NCBI GenBank assembly: GCA_945862285.1
Contig: CAMAYN010000015.1
Location: 1 to 35,404, forward strand
Reading direction: 5' to 3'
Length of the DNA: 35,404 nucleotides
Source of the DNA: Akkermansia muciniphila
GTDB lineage: Bacteria; Verrucomicrobiota; Verrucomicrobiia; Verrucomicrobiales; Akkermansiaceae
Made by a program: the position numbers and the translations under genes. The notes beneath the pieces are model-generated. The model had not been told where the DNA came from. It ran no database searches and worked only from the letters and a program-made list of their open reading frames with translations. Positions 1-10,469 of the stretch are shown in pieces (within the stretch, counting starts at the first letter, position 1; each line of letters opens with the position of its first letter).

Positions 1-120
1 TCCTTGGGGTGGTGCGATTTTTTCAAAGGAAAAATATTCCTGCCACGGCGAGGAATGAGCAGTCGTAGCGAGTGCGAGTGCGAGTGCGCTAGTGGTTAGT
101 GCGATCAAAAATGATTTCAT
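1..120 (-). CDS. Secreted protein, N-terminal fragment (runs off the window)
   Basis: Reverse complement of 1-120 reads MKSFLIALTTSALALALATTAHSSPWQEYFSFEKIAPPQG, a typical signal peptide with no stop to the edge. Start overlaps the stop of the upstream cytochrome gene (ATGA overlap). Confidence 0.75.
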   Translation of the reverse strand, partial: MKSFLIALTTSALALALATTAHSSPWQEYFSFEKIAPPQG

Positions 121-1004
121 GGCAGTTGGAAATTGATGGTAAAGTTCGCTGTAGAAGCTGCTGGTATTGTTAGCACATGTCCTTGAACTGAGCCTTGCTC
201 CGAGGTGATCGAAAGCCAATTCTCAGCGGGGATCGTTATTGTAATCGGTGAGGATGATGCTGGACTCAGAGTGAAGGTTTGTTGAAAGCCTTTACCTGAT
301 TTCGCAGGAGAAAATCTTTCAGCAACTGAGGTCGTGCCGATGCTGTAGCGGAAAGTGGGTAGCCCGTTGGTTAAGCTATAGCCTTGAAACTTTACATCGC
401 CTTTAAGGACCGCTGTGAGCGGAGATTCCTCTTGTTGATAAGCGATGCTGCCTTTGATGGTTGCGACTTTGCTACCATTACCTTGCCAATACGGAAAGCC
501 ATCGATGAAGCCGCCCGTCCATGCGTAGCGGAATCGGCATTCACCCGCATCCCAGCATAAAGACGTTTGCTGATCCAAAGCTACCGCAATCGCTGCCGGG
601 CCTGCATTGGGCATGAAAATTCTCTGCACGTAAGGACGAGTCGTGTGCGATGGTGAAGCCAGAAATGGATCACCTTTTTCCTGCTTTTTCTCTTTCGCAC
701 CCACTGATGCTTTCATGATATAATGGTAGATGGCACGCAGTCCTTCATTGCCTACATGAACCATAGAGGGCATCTCAATCACATTCGGTCGTTTCTTTCC
801 GGGTTTATTACACCATTTAATAAAATCGTCTGGCTTTTTATTGTAGAGAGTTCTGATTTCTACCAACGAAGGGCCAACGACCATTTGATCTAACATGTGG
901 CAAGCTGAGCAGTTCAGCTTAAATAATGCCTCGCCATCAGGAGCTGCCGCTAGCGGTGATAGTTGTAATAGAATCGTAGCAAGTATGCCTAATCGTAAGT
1001 TCAT
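117..1004 (-). CDS. Secreted c-type cytochrome domain protein
   Basis: Signal peptide, CSACH heme motif and a later Met ligand region (EMPSM); C-terminal beta-rich extension. Confidence 0.8.
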   Translation of the reverse strand: MNLRLGILATILLQLSPLAAAPDGEALFKLNCSACHMLDQMVVGPSLVEIRTLYNKKPDDFIKWCNKPGKKRPNVIEMPSMVHVGNEGLRAIYHYIMKASVGAKEKKQEKGDPFLASPSHTTRPYVQRIFMPNAGPAAIAVALDQQTSLCWDAGECRFRYAWTGGFIDGFPYWQGNGSKVATIKGSIAYQQEESPLTAVLKGDVKFQGYSLTNGLPTFRYSIGTTSVAERFSPAKSGKGFQQTFTLSPASSSPITITIPAENWLSITSEQGSVQGHVLTIPAASTANFTINFQLP

Positions 1005-1108
1005 CGGATTTGAATGTAGTGTTGTTTGATCATTTTGCCAATCAATTTACCAGTCGAGCAGGAGCGCGCGAATGGAGAAAATTTTTGGGGACGAGTAAAA
1101 ACATGTGA

Positions 1109-4100
1109 CTAACATAGATAGGAAATTTGACTTTGTCCGTTGGATTTTTTTTCGACATGGACTTGCACGCGAATGCGTTCTTTGAGCATCTCGACGTGAG
1201 ATATAACGCCGATAGTTTTCCCCCCTTGCTGGAGTGATTCTAGCGTGGAAATGGCAGTGTCAAGCGCATCGCTATCGAGCGTGCCGAAGCCTTCGTCGAT
1301 GAACATGGTTTCGATCGATTGCTTTCGCCCAGCAATGTCTGAGAGGGCTAAGGCCAACGCTAAGCTGGCGAGGAAAGACTCGCCGCCAGAAAGGCTGTTC
1401 ATGGGGCGGGTGGTGTTGTTTTGATGGTGATCGATGATTTCTAAATGCAGTTCCCCAACGGCACTGCGGCGCATGGAGTAGCGTGGGTGGAGTGTGCGCA
1501 TGTGGTGATTGGCGAATTGCAAGAGTTGATCTAACGAAATACTTTGCGCGTAACGACGAAACTTGGCACCATCGTGCGAGCCAATCAACTCGCGCAACAA
1601 CTGCCAGTGGCTGAGATCGCTTTCCATGGTGGCGAGTTTTTCGATAGATTCTGCCTGTGTCTGCCGCGTGATTTCATCGCGGCTGAGGCGGTCTTTTGCT
1701 AGTGTGAGTTCTTCAATTTGTTGCGTTTGTTGACGTTGTAACGCATCGAGTTGCGCTTGTAATTCTTCTAGCGAGACTGGTTTTTCTTCTTGCTGGCTAA
1801 GTAACGTATTTCGCCTTTGCGTCGATTCTGTTAGGCTGGTTTGTAATTGCGTTTTTTGGGTGTCGTGAGCTGTGATTTCTGCGGTGCGATTTCGCAAATC
1901 CTCATGTTCTAACAAAGCTGCCACCATTTGATCCGTGTTGGGAAACCCTTGGGCTTGAGCTTGTTGATGTAATTTGATTGTTGCCTCGGCAAGGTCGCTT
2001 TGGACCTGATTTTCCGCAGTGATCGCCCACTCGTTGCGCTGCTGGGCCTGCTGCCATTTTTCCTTGGCACGTTGGAGAACAGATTTTACATCATTTACGG
2101 ATTGCCAATCTTGTGGATAGCCTTGTGGATAAGAATGCGCTGAGGGAAGTTCTTCGTCATTCGTTTCATCGGCCAGTTGTGTGAGTTGTTCGCATAAGGA
2201 TTGATCTTGTTGCCATTGTTGCGCGAGTTGCGACTTCGTTAATTCTGCGGCTCGGAGATTGGTTAGGGTGTTTTGATAGGCATACGCGGCATTTTTCCAG
2301 TCGGCTGGCTGTTTTGTTGGTAGGTGAAATATGGATAATTTTTCCGCAAGAGCGGTTTCTAACGCGGTGGATTGCTCTTGGAGATCAATCGACTTTTGTT
2401 CTTGGAACGCGAGATTTTCTTTCAGTTGCTGGATTTGTAATTGCAGTTCGTTGATACGCTCGGTCGCTTGCTGAACGTGGATTTGCGCGTCATGCTGTTT
2501 CCTTTCGGATTCGGTATGTGCGGTCATGAGTGCCAGAAAATCATGGGTCTTGGTGGCGATGGATGATTTGAGGAGCACGAGTTCATCGCGGCTGCGTGTG
2601 CAGGCACGGAGTCTTTGTCTTTCTTCAACGGATTGCTCTAAGGCCAGAATGCTATTTTCTAAAGAGGAGATGCGGCTATGTTTTTTGTTCAGTTCCGCTT
2701 GGTGCGCTTGCCATGCTTGATCTGCTTGGCGATAGGCATTTTCCACCACAGAGAGGGTGGGGGGGCGATGTTCGGATTGCCAAGGATGGTGTTCCGAGCC
2801 GCAGAGGGGACAAGGGTTTCCTTGGCGTAGTTGGTCGCGGTGTTGGTCGAGGGACGCGGCAGATTTGGCGAGCAGAAAGTGATCTTCGCGAAGGACTTTT
2901 TCTTGCAGAGCTTCGGTGGTGATTGTCGCTAGTTGCAGTATTTCATGGGTGATGATTTGTTTTTCTTCGAGCTGTTTTTTCTTACTTTCTTCGGCGATCG
3001 TAATGTCATCAATGATTCGTAGCGCGGCATCGCAGTTCTCGATTTCCTTTTGGAGAGACGCAAGAGTTACGGCAGGTTCTTCTGCTGGGTCGTTAGTATA
3101 ACTTGCCAATTTTTCAAGAATGACAAGTCGCTGGCGATTTTCTTCTTCAAGGTGGGTGCTCCATTTGGCGCGTTCGTTTTCGAGCAAATTCATGCGCTCC
3201 GATGACGCAGTAAGTTCGGTTTTGCGTTTTTGTTGGTCTTGTTGAATAACGACCTGAATCTTCTGGTTCGATTCGATTTTCTGATAAAATTCCAACAAGT
3301 CATGAATTCCGATTGCCAGTGTGGCGTGATGTTGATGATCAAGCAACCATGAGTGGAGGTCTTTGATTTGCTGTTCTGCTGCGGTGATTTCTATCTGTGT
3401 GTTTGCGATGCGCTCTTGAAGATCTTTGGCTTGTACTTCGGCAAAATGACGCGACTGTGCGAGACAATGCCGCCACTCATTTGTGGCAGATTGATCAGAT
3501 TCCTTGGCAATTTGTGATTGTGCGCTGGCACTGGTGAGGCGCGACGAAGTCTCGCGCCAGCGATGAATGTCTTCTTGGGCTAGTTGTGCTCGCTGATGGG
3601 CGGCGATAAGGGCGCGTTTTGGCTGAAAGGTTTCATCAACTTTTTGCCATTCATTCCATGCTTGTTGCGCTTGTAATAGATCATCGGTTGCTTGCGCGAG
3701 GGCGCGCCAGTGTGAGATGTTCTTTTGCTGCATTTCGATAAGAGACGCACTCGCAATTTTTTTGGTAGATAAGTCAGTGATCGCTTGTGATAAACTGTCT
3801 CGCTCCTCACTGCTGAGAATGGTAACAGCAGAAATTTTACTGCGCCATTCTGCGCATATTCGTTCTTTTTCCATCGCCATCGTGTGTGCTAGGCGACCTA
3901 ATTCGGCGTAGATTTCTGTTCCCGTGAGACTTTCTAACAATTCGGCGCGTGCGTTGGCATCGGCTTTTAAAAATCGCGCAAATTCCCCTTGTGCTAAGAG
4001 AACGGAGCGAAGGAAACGTTGGTAGTCAAGGCCGATCAGGTCATCGATGACTTGCTGACATTCACGAGGATTCCGATTCAGCGGAATCTCGTTGGCATCA

Positions 4101-4447
4101 TAAATATATCTCCTAGGGGATTGTGTCGCTCCATCAGGTGATTTGCGGGCGCGATGCAATTGCCACTCCGCTCGGTAGGTTCCAGCCTTGGTTTGGAAGA
4201 TGACTTCTGCTTGGCACTGCCCAGTATGACGACTCATCATATCAACGGGGTTGGCTTCATTATCATAGCGAGCGGCTTTGCCAAAAAGGGCTAAGGTGAT
4301 CGCATCGAGCAAGGTGGTCTTTCCCGCACCAGTCACTCCCGTGATGGCGAATAGTCCACAACCAAGCAGCGGAGGTGTGGTGAAGTCCACTTCATGAGCA
4401 CCGCGAAGGGAATTCAGATTCAGTAATTTGATACGAAGTATGCGCAC
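1109..4447 (-). CDS. sbcC: SbcC-like exonuclease subunit / Rad50-type SMC ATPase
   Basis: MRILRIKLLNLNSL start, Walker A GVTGAGKTTLLDAI, central zinc hook CPLCGSEHHPW, long coiled coils, LSGGESFLASLALALALSD signature and FIDEGFGTLD Walker B. GTG start. Confidence 0.92.
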   Translation of the reverse strand: MRILRIKLLNLNSLRGAHEVDFTTPPLLGCGLFAITGVTGAGKTTLLDAITLALFGKAARYDNEANPVDMMSRHTGQCQAEVIFQTKAGTYRAEWQLHRARKSPDGATQSPRRYIYDANEIPLNRNPRECQQVIDDLIGLDYQRFLRSVLLAQGEFARFLKADANARAELLESLTGTEIYAELGRLAHTMAMEKERICAEWRSKISAVTILSSEERDSLSQAITDLSTKKIASASLIEMQQKNISHWRALAQATDDLLQAQQAWNEWQKVDETFQPKRALIAAHQRAQLAQEDIHRWRETSSRLTSASAQSQIAKESDQSATNEWRHCLAQSRHFAEVQAKDLQERIANTQIEITAAEQQIKDLHSWLLDHQHHATLAIGIHDLLEFYQKIESNQKIQVVIQQDQQKRKTELTASSERMNLLENERAKWSTHLEEENRQRLVILEKLASYTNDPAEEPAVTLASLQKEIENCDAALRIIDDITIAEESKKKQLEEKQIITHEILQLATITTEALQEKVLREDHFLLAKSAASLDQHRDQLRQGNPCPLCGSEHHPWQSEHRPPTLSVVENAYRQADQAWQAHQAELNKKHSRISSLENSILALEQSVEERQRLRACTRSRDELVLLKSSIATKTHDFLALMTAHTESERKQHDAQIHVQQATERINELQLQIQQLKENLAFQEQKSIDLQEQSTALETALAEKLSIFHLPTKQPADWKNAAYAYQNTLTNLRAAELTKSQLAQQWQQDQSLCEQLTQLADETNDEELPSAHSYPQGYPQDWQSVNDVKSVLQRAKEKWQQAQQRNEWAITAENQVQSDLAEATIKLHQQAQAQGFPNTDQMVAALLEHEDLRNRTAEITAHDTQKTQLQTSLTESTQRRNTLLSQQEEKPVSLEELQAQLDALQRQQTQQIEELTLAKDRLSRDEITRQTQAESIEKLATMESDLSHWQLLRELIGSHDGAKFRRYAQSISLDQLLQFANHHMRTLHPRYSMRRSAVGELHLEIIDHHQNNTTRPMNSLSGGESFLASLALALALSDIAGRKQSIETMFIDEGFGTLDSDALDTAISTLESLQQGGKTIGVISHVEMLKERIRVQVHVEKKSNGQSQISYLC

Positions 4448-4475
4448 GGCGAGGTTTGGCGAATCGCGTGGTGGA

Positions 4476-6671
4476 TCAATTTTTCCATCCCATGTTTCGC
4501 AGTTCTTTGGCTAGGCTGCTCGCCCATTTTACATAACTAGGTGCATTGAGGTGCAATAAATCCGGCATAGTGGATTTTTCTAATACGCCATCCGATGTCA
4601 GGAATTGCGGTGCCATATCGAGCCAGAAGACCGATTTCTGATCGGCATAAGGTTTAATGATTTCATTGATTTTATCGTTAATCACACGCAGTTCATCGGT
4701 AGGCTCTGCGCCTCGTGGGAAGATGGCGTGGAGGAGAATTTTTGTATCTGGTGAGCGGTCGCGAATGAAATCGATGATCATACGAATGCCTTGCGCGGTT
4801 TCATGGGGATTTTGTTTGGCTTGTCCGGTATTGTTCGTGCCGATCATTAAGCTCACAAATTCGGGTTTGATGCCATCGAACTCGCCATTATAAAGTCGCC
4901 AGAGCACGTGCTGTGTTTGGTCGCCCGAGAATCCGAGGTTCAAGATCGGCGTGGCTGCAAAATGGGTGGCTAGTGCCGTTTTGCCATTTCCTTGCCATGC
5001 TTGGGTGATGGAGTCGCCAAGGAGGACAAGCTTTGGTTGTGGTTGATCGCCTTTACGGATCGCGGCGACATTTTTGATAATCTTGCTGTGCCGCTCTTTC
5101 CACCATCCTGCGGTAAGCCGCATGGTGGGAGTGGTGGCGGCGTTGACTTGGTATTCGCTGCGTTTTTTCTGATAGATGGTTTTGAGCTCAGCGAGGATTG
5201 CAGCGTATTCCGGAGAATCGTGCAGCGATTTCATTTCGCTGGGATCTTTTTGTAGATCGAAGAGATTCCATTGCTTGGTTGCAGGAAAATAGATGAGTTT
5301 ATGCGTTTCTGTGCGTACGCCGTCGTGTTGGGCAACGTTGTGAGTATTTTCGCCGTAGTAGGCGTAGTAAATGGCCTCGTTGTGCGGTTTCTTCTCGTCT
5401 TTGAGTGATGCGAGGAAGCTCTTACCTTGCATTTCTGGAGTGGCTTGGTTACCAATCATCTCTAAAAGGGTGGGTGCGTAGTCGATGTTTTGTATCAGTG
5501 CCTTCGGTCTTGCGCCTGGCTTGATGACTTCTGGCCAACGAATGATAAAGGGCATGCTGAGGGACTCTTCAAACATCCAGCGTTTGTCGTACCATCCATG
5601 CTCGCCTAGGTAAAAGCCTTGATCAGAAGAGTAAATGACGACCGTGTTTTTCGCTAATCCCGATGTTTCTAAGTATTCGAGCAGCCTACCTACAGATTCA
5701 TCTACTGCGCGAATGGTGCGAAGATAGTCTTTGATGTATCGTTGATATTTCCAACGAGTGATTTCTTTCGCATCGAGTTCTCCTGCTTGCATTTTTGCAA
5801 TAAACGCCTGGTTCTCTGGCTCTCTTGTTGCATCCCATTCCTGCTTTTGTTCCGTGGTCATGCGTTGGTATTCATGGTTCATGTCCATATCACTGAAGTA
5901 TTTTGGAAAAAGATTTTTTCCATGAAATTTCATATCGTGCGACCAAGTTAAATCGTTCTCGATCGACATTGCTTGTTTTTTTAGCGAAATGTCGCGATTG
6001 GAGTAATCGTCAAATAAAGAATCTGGTTCGGGAATGGTGACATCCGAAAATAATTTGACATGGCGCAAGGCGGGAGACCAGTTCCGGTGGGGTGCTTTAT
6101 GCTGGCACATGAGGAAAAATGGCTTGCTGGTATCGCGTCGGCTTTTTAGCCAATCGAGCGACATATCTGTAATGAGATCGGTGCAGTAGCCGCTTAATTT
6201 TTTTTGGCCACTTTTTTCGATAAAGGCGGGATTGTAGTAGCTTCCTTGTCCTGGAAGTATGCACCAGTGATCGAAGCCTTGTGGTTCTGAGACGAGATGC
6301 CATTTGCCGATGATGGCGGTTTGATAGCCGGAAGATTGTAATATCTTGGGCAGTGTTTGTTGGTGTCCGTCAAAGGTATCGAAATCATTGCTGAGGTAGC
6401 CATTCATGTGTGAGTGCTTGCCAGTGATGATGCAGGCGCGTGATGGCCCACAAATGGAGTTTGCACAGAAGGAATTCCGAAACAAGGCGCCTTCATTGGC
6501 GAGTCGGTCGATATGGGGTGTGGGTGCAATGTCTTTCAACGGTCCGCCATAGGCTGAAATCGCTTTAATGGCATGGTCATCAGAAAAGATGAACAGCACA
6601 TTCGGAGGCGTGGCATTTTGTGCATGGGCGCATTGCAACAACACGAAGCAAACCGAAAAAATGTATTTCAT
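4476..6671 (-). CDS. Sulfatase fused to a C-terminal SGNH/GDSL hydrolase domain, secreted
   Basis: Signal peptide; sulfatase motifs NVLFIFSDDH and CGPSRACIITGKH (formylglycine-type C-x-P-S-R); C-terminal VLLGDSITQAW...IGTNNTG and DLLHLN SGNH blocks. Confidence 0.88.
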   Translation of the reverse strand: MKYIFSVCFVLLQCAHAQNATPPNVLFIFSDDHAIKAISAYGGPLKDIAPTPHIDRLANEGALFRNSFCANSICGPSRACIITGKHSHMNGYLSNDFDTFDGHQQTLPKILQSSGYQTAIIGKWHLVSEPQGFDHWCILPGQGSYYNPAFIEKSGQKKLSGYCTDLITDMSLDWLKSRRDTSKPFFLMCQHKAPHRNWSPALRHVKLFSDVTIPEPDSLFDDYSNRDISLKKQAMSIENDLTWSHDMKFHGKNLFPKYFSDMDMNHEYQRMTTEQKQEWDATREPENQAFIAKMQAGELDAKEITRWKYQRYIKDYLRTIRAVDESVGRLLEYLETSGLAKNTVVIYSSDQGFYLGEHGWYDKRWMFEESLSMPFIIRWPEVIKPGARPKALIQNIDYAPTLLEMIGNQATPEMQGKSFLASLKDEKKPHNEAIYYAYYGENTHNVAQHDGVRTETHKLIYFPATKQWNLFDLQKDPSEMKSLHDSPEYAAILAELKTIYQKKRSEYQVNAATTPTMRLTAGWWKERHSKIIKNVAAIRKGDQPQPKLVLLGDSITQAWQGNGKTALATHFAATPILNLGFSGDQTQHVLWRLYNGEFDGIKPEFVSLMIGTNNTGQAKQNPHETAQGIRMIIDFIRDRSPDTKILLHAIFPRGAEPTDELRVINDKINEIIKPYADQKSVFWLDMAPQFLTSDGVLEKSTMPDLLHLNAPSYVKWASSLAKELRNMGWKN

Positions 6672-6788
6672 GAGAGGCAGATACGTATCAATCTCGGCAT
6701 TTTGAGCAAGGAATTTTCCAATCGCTCTAAAAATTCGAGAAAATCAAGCAAGTGAAAGATGAAAGGAGTCGCTACGTAATGAAAGGCG

Positions 6789-9770
6789 ATGAAATTCTGG
6801 AAATTACTACTTTCTCTGTGCTTGGCCGCTAGTGCTAACGTGGCGAGTGCGCAAGAAATTCAATGGATTTGGGCGAGCCAACCCGCGAAAAGTAAGCAAT
6901 CTGTTGCATTTCGAAGAGTATTTGAAGTTCCTGCTCATGTCACATCAGCTACCTGGGTAAGCGCGGCCGACGATCAACATAAAGTCTGGCTCAATGGAAA
7001 GCTGATCCTCGAAAAAAACGGTTGGCAACAAGCGGCATCAGTCGATATCTCATCCAGGCTCAATTTAGGCTCGTCCAACTTGATCGCTGTAGAAGCAAAA
7101 AATGACGGTGGCGCGGCAGGCTTCGCTGGCTCCCTAGCGATGAACATTAAAGGAAATCGCATTGTGCAAATGTATACCGACAAAAACTGGGTCGTCTATG
7201 ATGGGCTTCCAGAGGGGTGGACAACTAGCGAATTTGATAGCAAATCATGGGGAAATGCCGTTGTGGTTGCTCCTATGGGAAAAGAGCCGTGGGGAAATGT
7301 CATCGACGCGAAACCAAAAAACACGCGGCCTGTTCGTGCCGCTGACCCAACCGAATATAAAGTTGCTGCGGGCTTTACGTTAGAGAAAATCTACGATGTT
7401 CCGCGAGATCAAGGTAGTTGGGTTTCGATCACGCCTTTTATTGAAAATACTTACCTATGCGCAGACCAGTATGGGAAAATTTTTCATGTCAAATTAAATG
7501 CAGAACGCGAGTTGGAGGTTCTCCCATCGGATCTTAAATCGGCTGGTGCCCATGGTCTATTGTGGCATAGGAATATTCTTTATGTAACTGTCAATGAAGG
7601 CGTGGGTGGAGAATCTGGCGTTTATAAAGTGGATTACACAAAAGGCAAATGGGGCGAACCTAAGTTACTCAAAGCCGCAAAAGGTCGTAGCGAGCACGGA
7701 CCACACTCTCTCGTAGCATCGCCCGATGGGGAATGGATCTACTTCGTCGCAGGCAATCATACTGATGTGTTACAATATGACAAAAGCATGCCCGCTACTA
7801 CTTGGCAGGAAGACCAACTCGTCCCACGTAAGCCCGATCCCCGTGGGCATGCCGCGTCACGCATGGCTCCTGGCGGATACGTTGCTCGCTTTCGTCCCGA
7901 TGGCAGCAACTGGGAACTCGTAAGCATCGGATTCCGCAACGCATTCGACATCGCCTTTAACCTCGAGGGCGATTTGTTTGCCTACGATGCCGACATGGAA
8001 TGGGATTTCGGCACACCATGGTACCGCCCCACACGCATCAATCACTTGGTAGCAGGAAGTGAATTTGGTTGGAGAAATGGCTCAGGAAAATGGCCATCCT
8101 ATTACGAAGATAGCCACGGCAGCGTTGTCGATATCGGCCCCGGTTGCCCTACCGGATTACTTTCAGGAAAAGGGGCTAAATTTCCGGAAAAATACCAACG
8201 TGCCATTTATGCCCTCGATTGGACATTCGCCACTCTTTACGCCATCCACTTGCAAGAAGACGGCAGTGGCTACAAGGGGAATGTAGAAGAAGTCGTAGCT
8301 GGCTCGGGATTGCCTCTCACAGATGCCATCATTGGTCACGACGGAGCCATGTATTTCCTCACCGGCGGCAGAAAAACCAAGTCTGCCATGTGGAGGCTCA
8401 GTTATACGGGTGCCGATAGCACACAAGCTGCACAACCACGTAAAATTGGGGAAAAAGCCACCATTCGTCGCGGCATCGAGTCTATCACTTCCGCGCAAGA
8501 CGCCGCAAAGTTACCATTGATTTGGGAAAATCTTTCATCGATGGATCGCACCATGCGCTACACGGCACGGCTTGCCTTAGAGAAATTGCCTGTCCCCTCA
8601 TGGATTGACCGACTTGCCTCAGAAAAAGATTTCTGGCGACTCATTCATTCCTCCATGGCGATCGCTCGCCTCAACAGTAAAGATCACAGCTCACAGGCAT
8701 GGAGTGCATTAGATCGCTGCGAATGGGCGAAAATGAATGACCAGCAACGCCTGAACTGGTTGCGTGCCGCAGGGTTGGGCATCATCCGCCTTGGTGAACC
8801 AAGCAAAGAAATACGCGAAATGATTTTGAAAAAAGTCGATGCACAATTCCCCGCCACTGACGCATTCCTCAACCGCGAACTCTGTCTCCTACTTTCTCGC
8901 CTGAATGCCCCAGGAATCGTCGCTCGCACCCTAGATTTGATGGATCGCACCGTCACCACAGAAATTCCTAACTGGGCCGAACTCGCCTCACGCAACAGCA
9001 GCTATGGCGCGAAAGTAAAAGAAATGATCGCCAACTATCCACCAATCGATAATACATGGTACGCCTATTGTCTACGAGTCGTCCCCGGCCCATGGTTGCC
9101 TGGTCAAAGAGCGCGATACCTCGGCTGGATTGGTTCCGCCGCCACCCGTAGCGGCGGAGAGAGTTACATCGGTTACCTTCAGGGCATCCGCGATGACAGC
9201 TTAGCGAACGCCACCAATGAAGAGCGCGCCGTGCATCCCGCGCAATCTTTATTGAAAAAGGCCGATCAATTTCAAAACCTTCCACAGCCCAAAGGTCCAG
9301 GCCGCAATTGGACAGTCGCCGAAGTAGAGAAACTCGAAACACAGCTTACCGGCCGTAACCTAGAAAATGGCAAAAAAATGTTCGCCGCCTGCCTTTGCTC
9401 CGCCTGCCACGTCATCGGCAACGAAGGTGGTAGTGCTGGCCCTCAACTCAACGCTCTTGGTGGCCGATTTTCCGTACGCGATATCGCCGAAGCCATCATT
9501 GAGCCCGGTAAGGTCGTCTCAGATCAATATGCCATGCAAGAAATTGTCAAAAACGACGGATCAATCACCATGGCGAAAGTCCTTGAAGAGAAGAATGAGG
9601 AAATCAGTATTGCCCTGAATGTCTTCGACATGTCACAAGTAACCAAGATCAGCAAAAAAGATGTAAAAGAAATTCGTGATTCGCCCGCGTCACCGATGCC
9701 GCCCGCCTTGATCAACCGCCTCAACGAAGACGAGCTCAAAGACCTTCTGGCCTATCTTCTTGGGAAATAG
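6789..9770 (+). CDS. PVC-type heme-binding protein: N-terminal beta-sandwich, sugar-dehydrogenase-like propeller, HEAT-like region, C-terminal cytochrome c
   Basis: Signal peptide; N-terminal WIWASQPAKSKQSVAFRRVFEVP like rhamnosidase/galactose-binding domains; propeller GPHSLVASPDGEWIYFVAGN; C-terminal CSACH heme motif. Confidence 0.85.
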   Translation: MKFWKLLLSLCLAASANVASAQEIQWIWASQPAKSKQSVAFRRVFEVPAHVTSATWVSAADDQHKVWLNGKLILEKNGWQQAASVDISSRLNLGSSNLIAVEAKNDGGAAGFAGSLAMNIKGNRIVQMYTDKNWVVYDGLPEGWTTSEFDSKSWGNAVVVAPMGKEPWGNVIDAKPKNTRPVRAADPTEYKVAAGFTLEKIYDVPRDQGSWVSITPFIENTYLCADQYGKIFHVKLNAERELEVLPSDLKSAGAHGLLWHRNILYVTVNEGVGGESGVYKVDYTKGKWGEPKLLKAAKGRSEHGPHSLVASPDGEWIYFVAGNHTDVLQYDKSMPATTWQEDQLVPRKPDPRGHAASRMAPGGYVARFRPDGSNWELVSIGFRNAFDIAFNLEGDLFAYDADMEWDFGTPWYRPTRINHLVAGSEFGWRNGSGKWPSYYEDSHGSVVDIGPGCPTGLLSGKGAKFPEKYQRAIYALDWTFATLYAIHLQEDGSGYKGNVEEVVAGSGLPLTDAIIGHDGAMYFLTGGRKTKSAMWRLSYTGADSTQAAQPRKIGEKATIRRGIESITSAQDAAKLPLIWENLSSMDRTMRYTARLALEKLPVPSWIDRLASEKDFWRLIHSSMAIARLNSKDHSSQAWSALDRCEWAKMNDQQRLNWLRAAGLGIIRLGEPSKEIREMILKKVDAQFPATDAFLNRELCLLLSRLNAPGIVARTLDLMDRTVTTEIPNWAELASRNSSYGAKVKEMIANYPPIDNTWYAYCLRVVPGPWLPGQRARYLGWIGSAATRSGGESYIGYLQGIRDDSLANATNEERAVHPAQSLLKKADQFQNLPQPKGPGRNWTVAEVEKLETQLTGRNLENGKKMFAACLCSACHVIGNEGGSAGPQLNALGGRFSVRDIAEAIIEPGKVVSDQYAMQEIVKNDGSITMAKVLEEKNEEISIALNVFDMSQVTKISKKDVKEIRDSPASPMPPALINRLNEDELKDLLAYLLGK

Positions 9771-9777
9771 ATTCTCT

Positions 9778-10428
9778 TCACTCACCCCGACAAAGCACCG
9801 CGATTTTTCGATCAACGAATTTTCCCGGTGCATCATGCAGCATCCGTCCGGCGTGATGCGGAACATCCACAAGCAAGGTAAATCCATTCGTTTTCAATGA
9901 AGCGAGGGCGAGCTCATGCTCTCGGTCAAAGTAGGACGTAATCACCAGTCGCCCGTTGTCGCGCAGTAAATGTTTGGCGTTATTGAAAATCCGATCCCAC
10001 ACCGCAGGTGCATCCCAGAAGTTCTGATGACGTATAAAAATGACATCTGCGATTCCACGAGTAGAAGCCCTTTCTGGTAGATGAGAAGTGTTAGCCGCAT
10101 CGCCGACACGGAAATCAATATGCCAATCCACCCCCAGCGGAGATTTCCACCTGCCACGGGCTTCCTGAATTTCCGCCTGGCGCAAATCACAACCGAAATA
10201 CCATGCTCGCTGATTTTTCCTGAAAAAATGTTTCCACAACACTCCCGTTTCATCCGCTCGCCCACAAGCGAGATTCACTACGGTGACTTCATTGCCGAAG
10301 TTAGGCCACGGCACTAAGGCCGCAACATCGGTCAGCAACTGATCCAGTCGCTGGAGATCTTCGGCTATGCCGGAAAATCGATATTTCACGGCAGGCGCAT
10401 AGTAATCACCTTCTTCAAATTGTTTCAT
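9778..10428 (-). CDS. SAM-dependent methyltransferase (class I-like)
   Basis: VTVVNLACGRADETG motif I-like, FGCDLRQAEIQEA, then FIRHQNFWDAPAVWDRIFNNAKHLLRDNGRLVITSY. Confidence 0.65.
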   Translation of the reverse strand: MKQFEEGDYYAPAVKYRFSGIAEDLQRLDQLLTDVAALVPWPNFGNEVTVVNLACGRADETGVLWKHFFRKNQRAWYFGCDLRQAEIQEARGRWKSPLGVDWHIDFRVGDAANTSHLPERASTRGIADVIFIRHQNFWDAPAVWDRIFNNAKHLLRDNGRLVITSYFDREHELALASLKTNGFTLLVDVPHHAGRMLHDAPGKFVDRKIAVLCRGE

Positions 10429-10469
10429 CGCTTCCGATGCTGCTACATCTTGTGGGTAAACATGTCAAT

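Noticed and set aside
2111-2132. Two DnaA-box-like 9-mers (TGTGGATAG, TGTGGATAA) 12 bp apart
   Set aside because: They lie inside sbcC and arise from the codons of a YPQGYPQ duplication; no AT-rich unwinding region or further boxes nearby.
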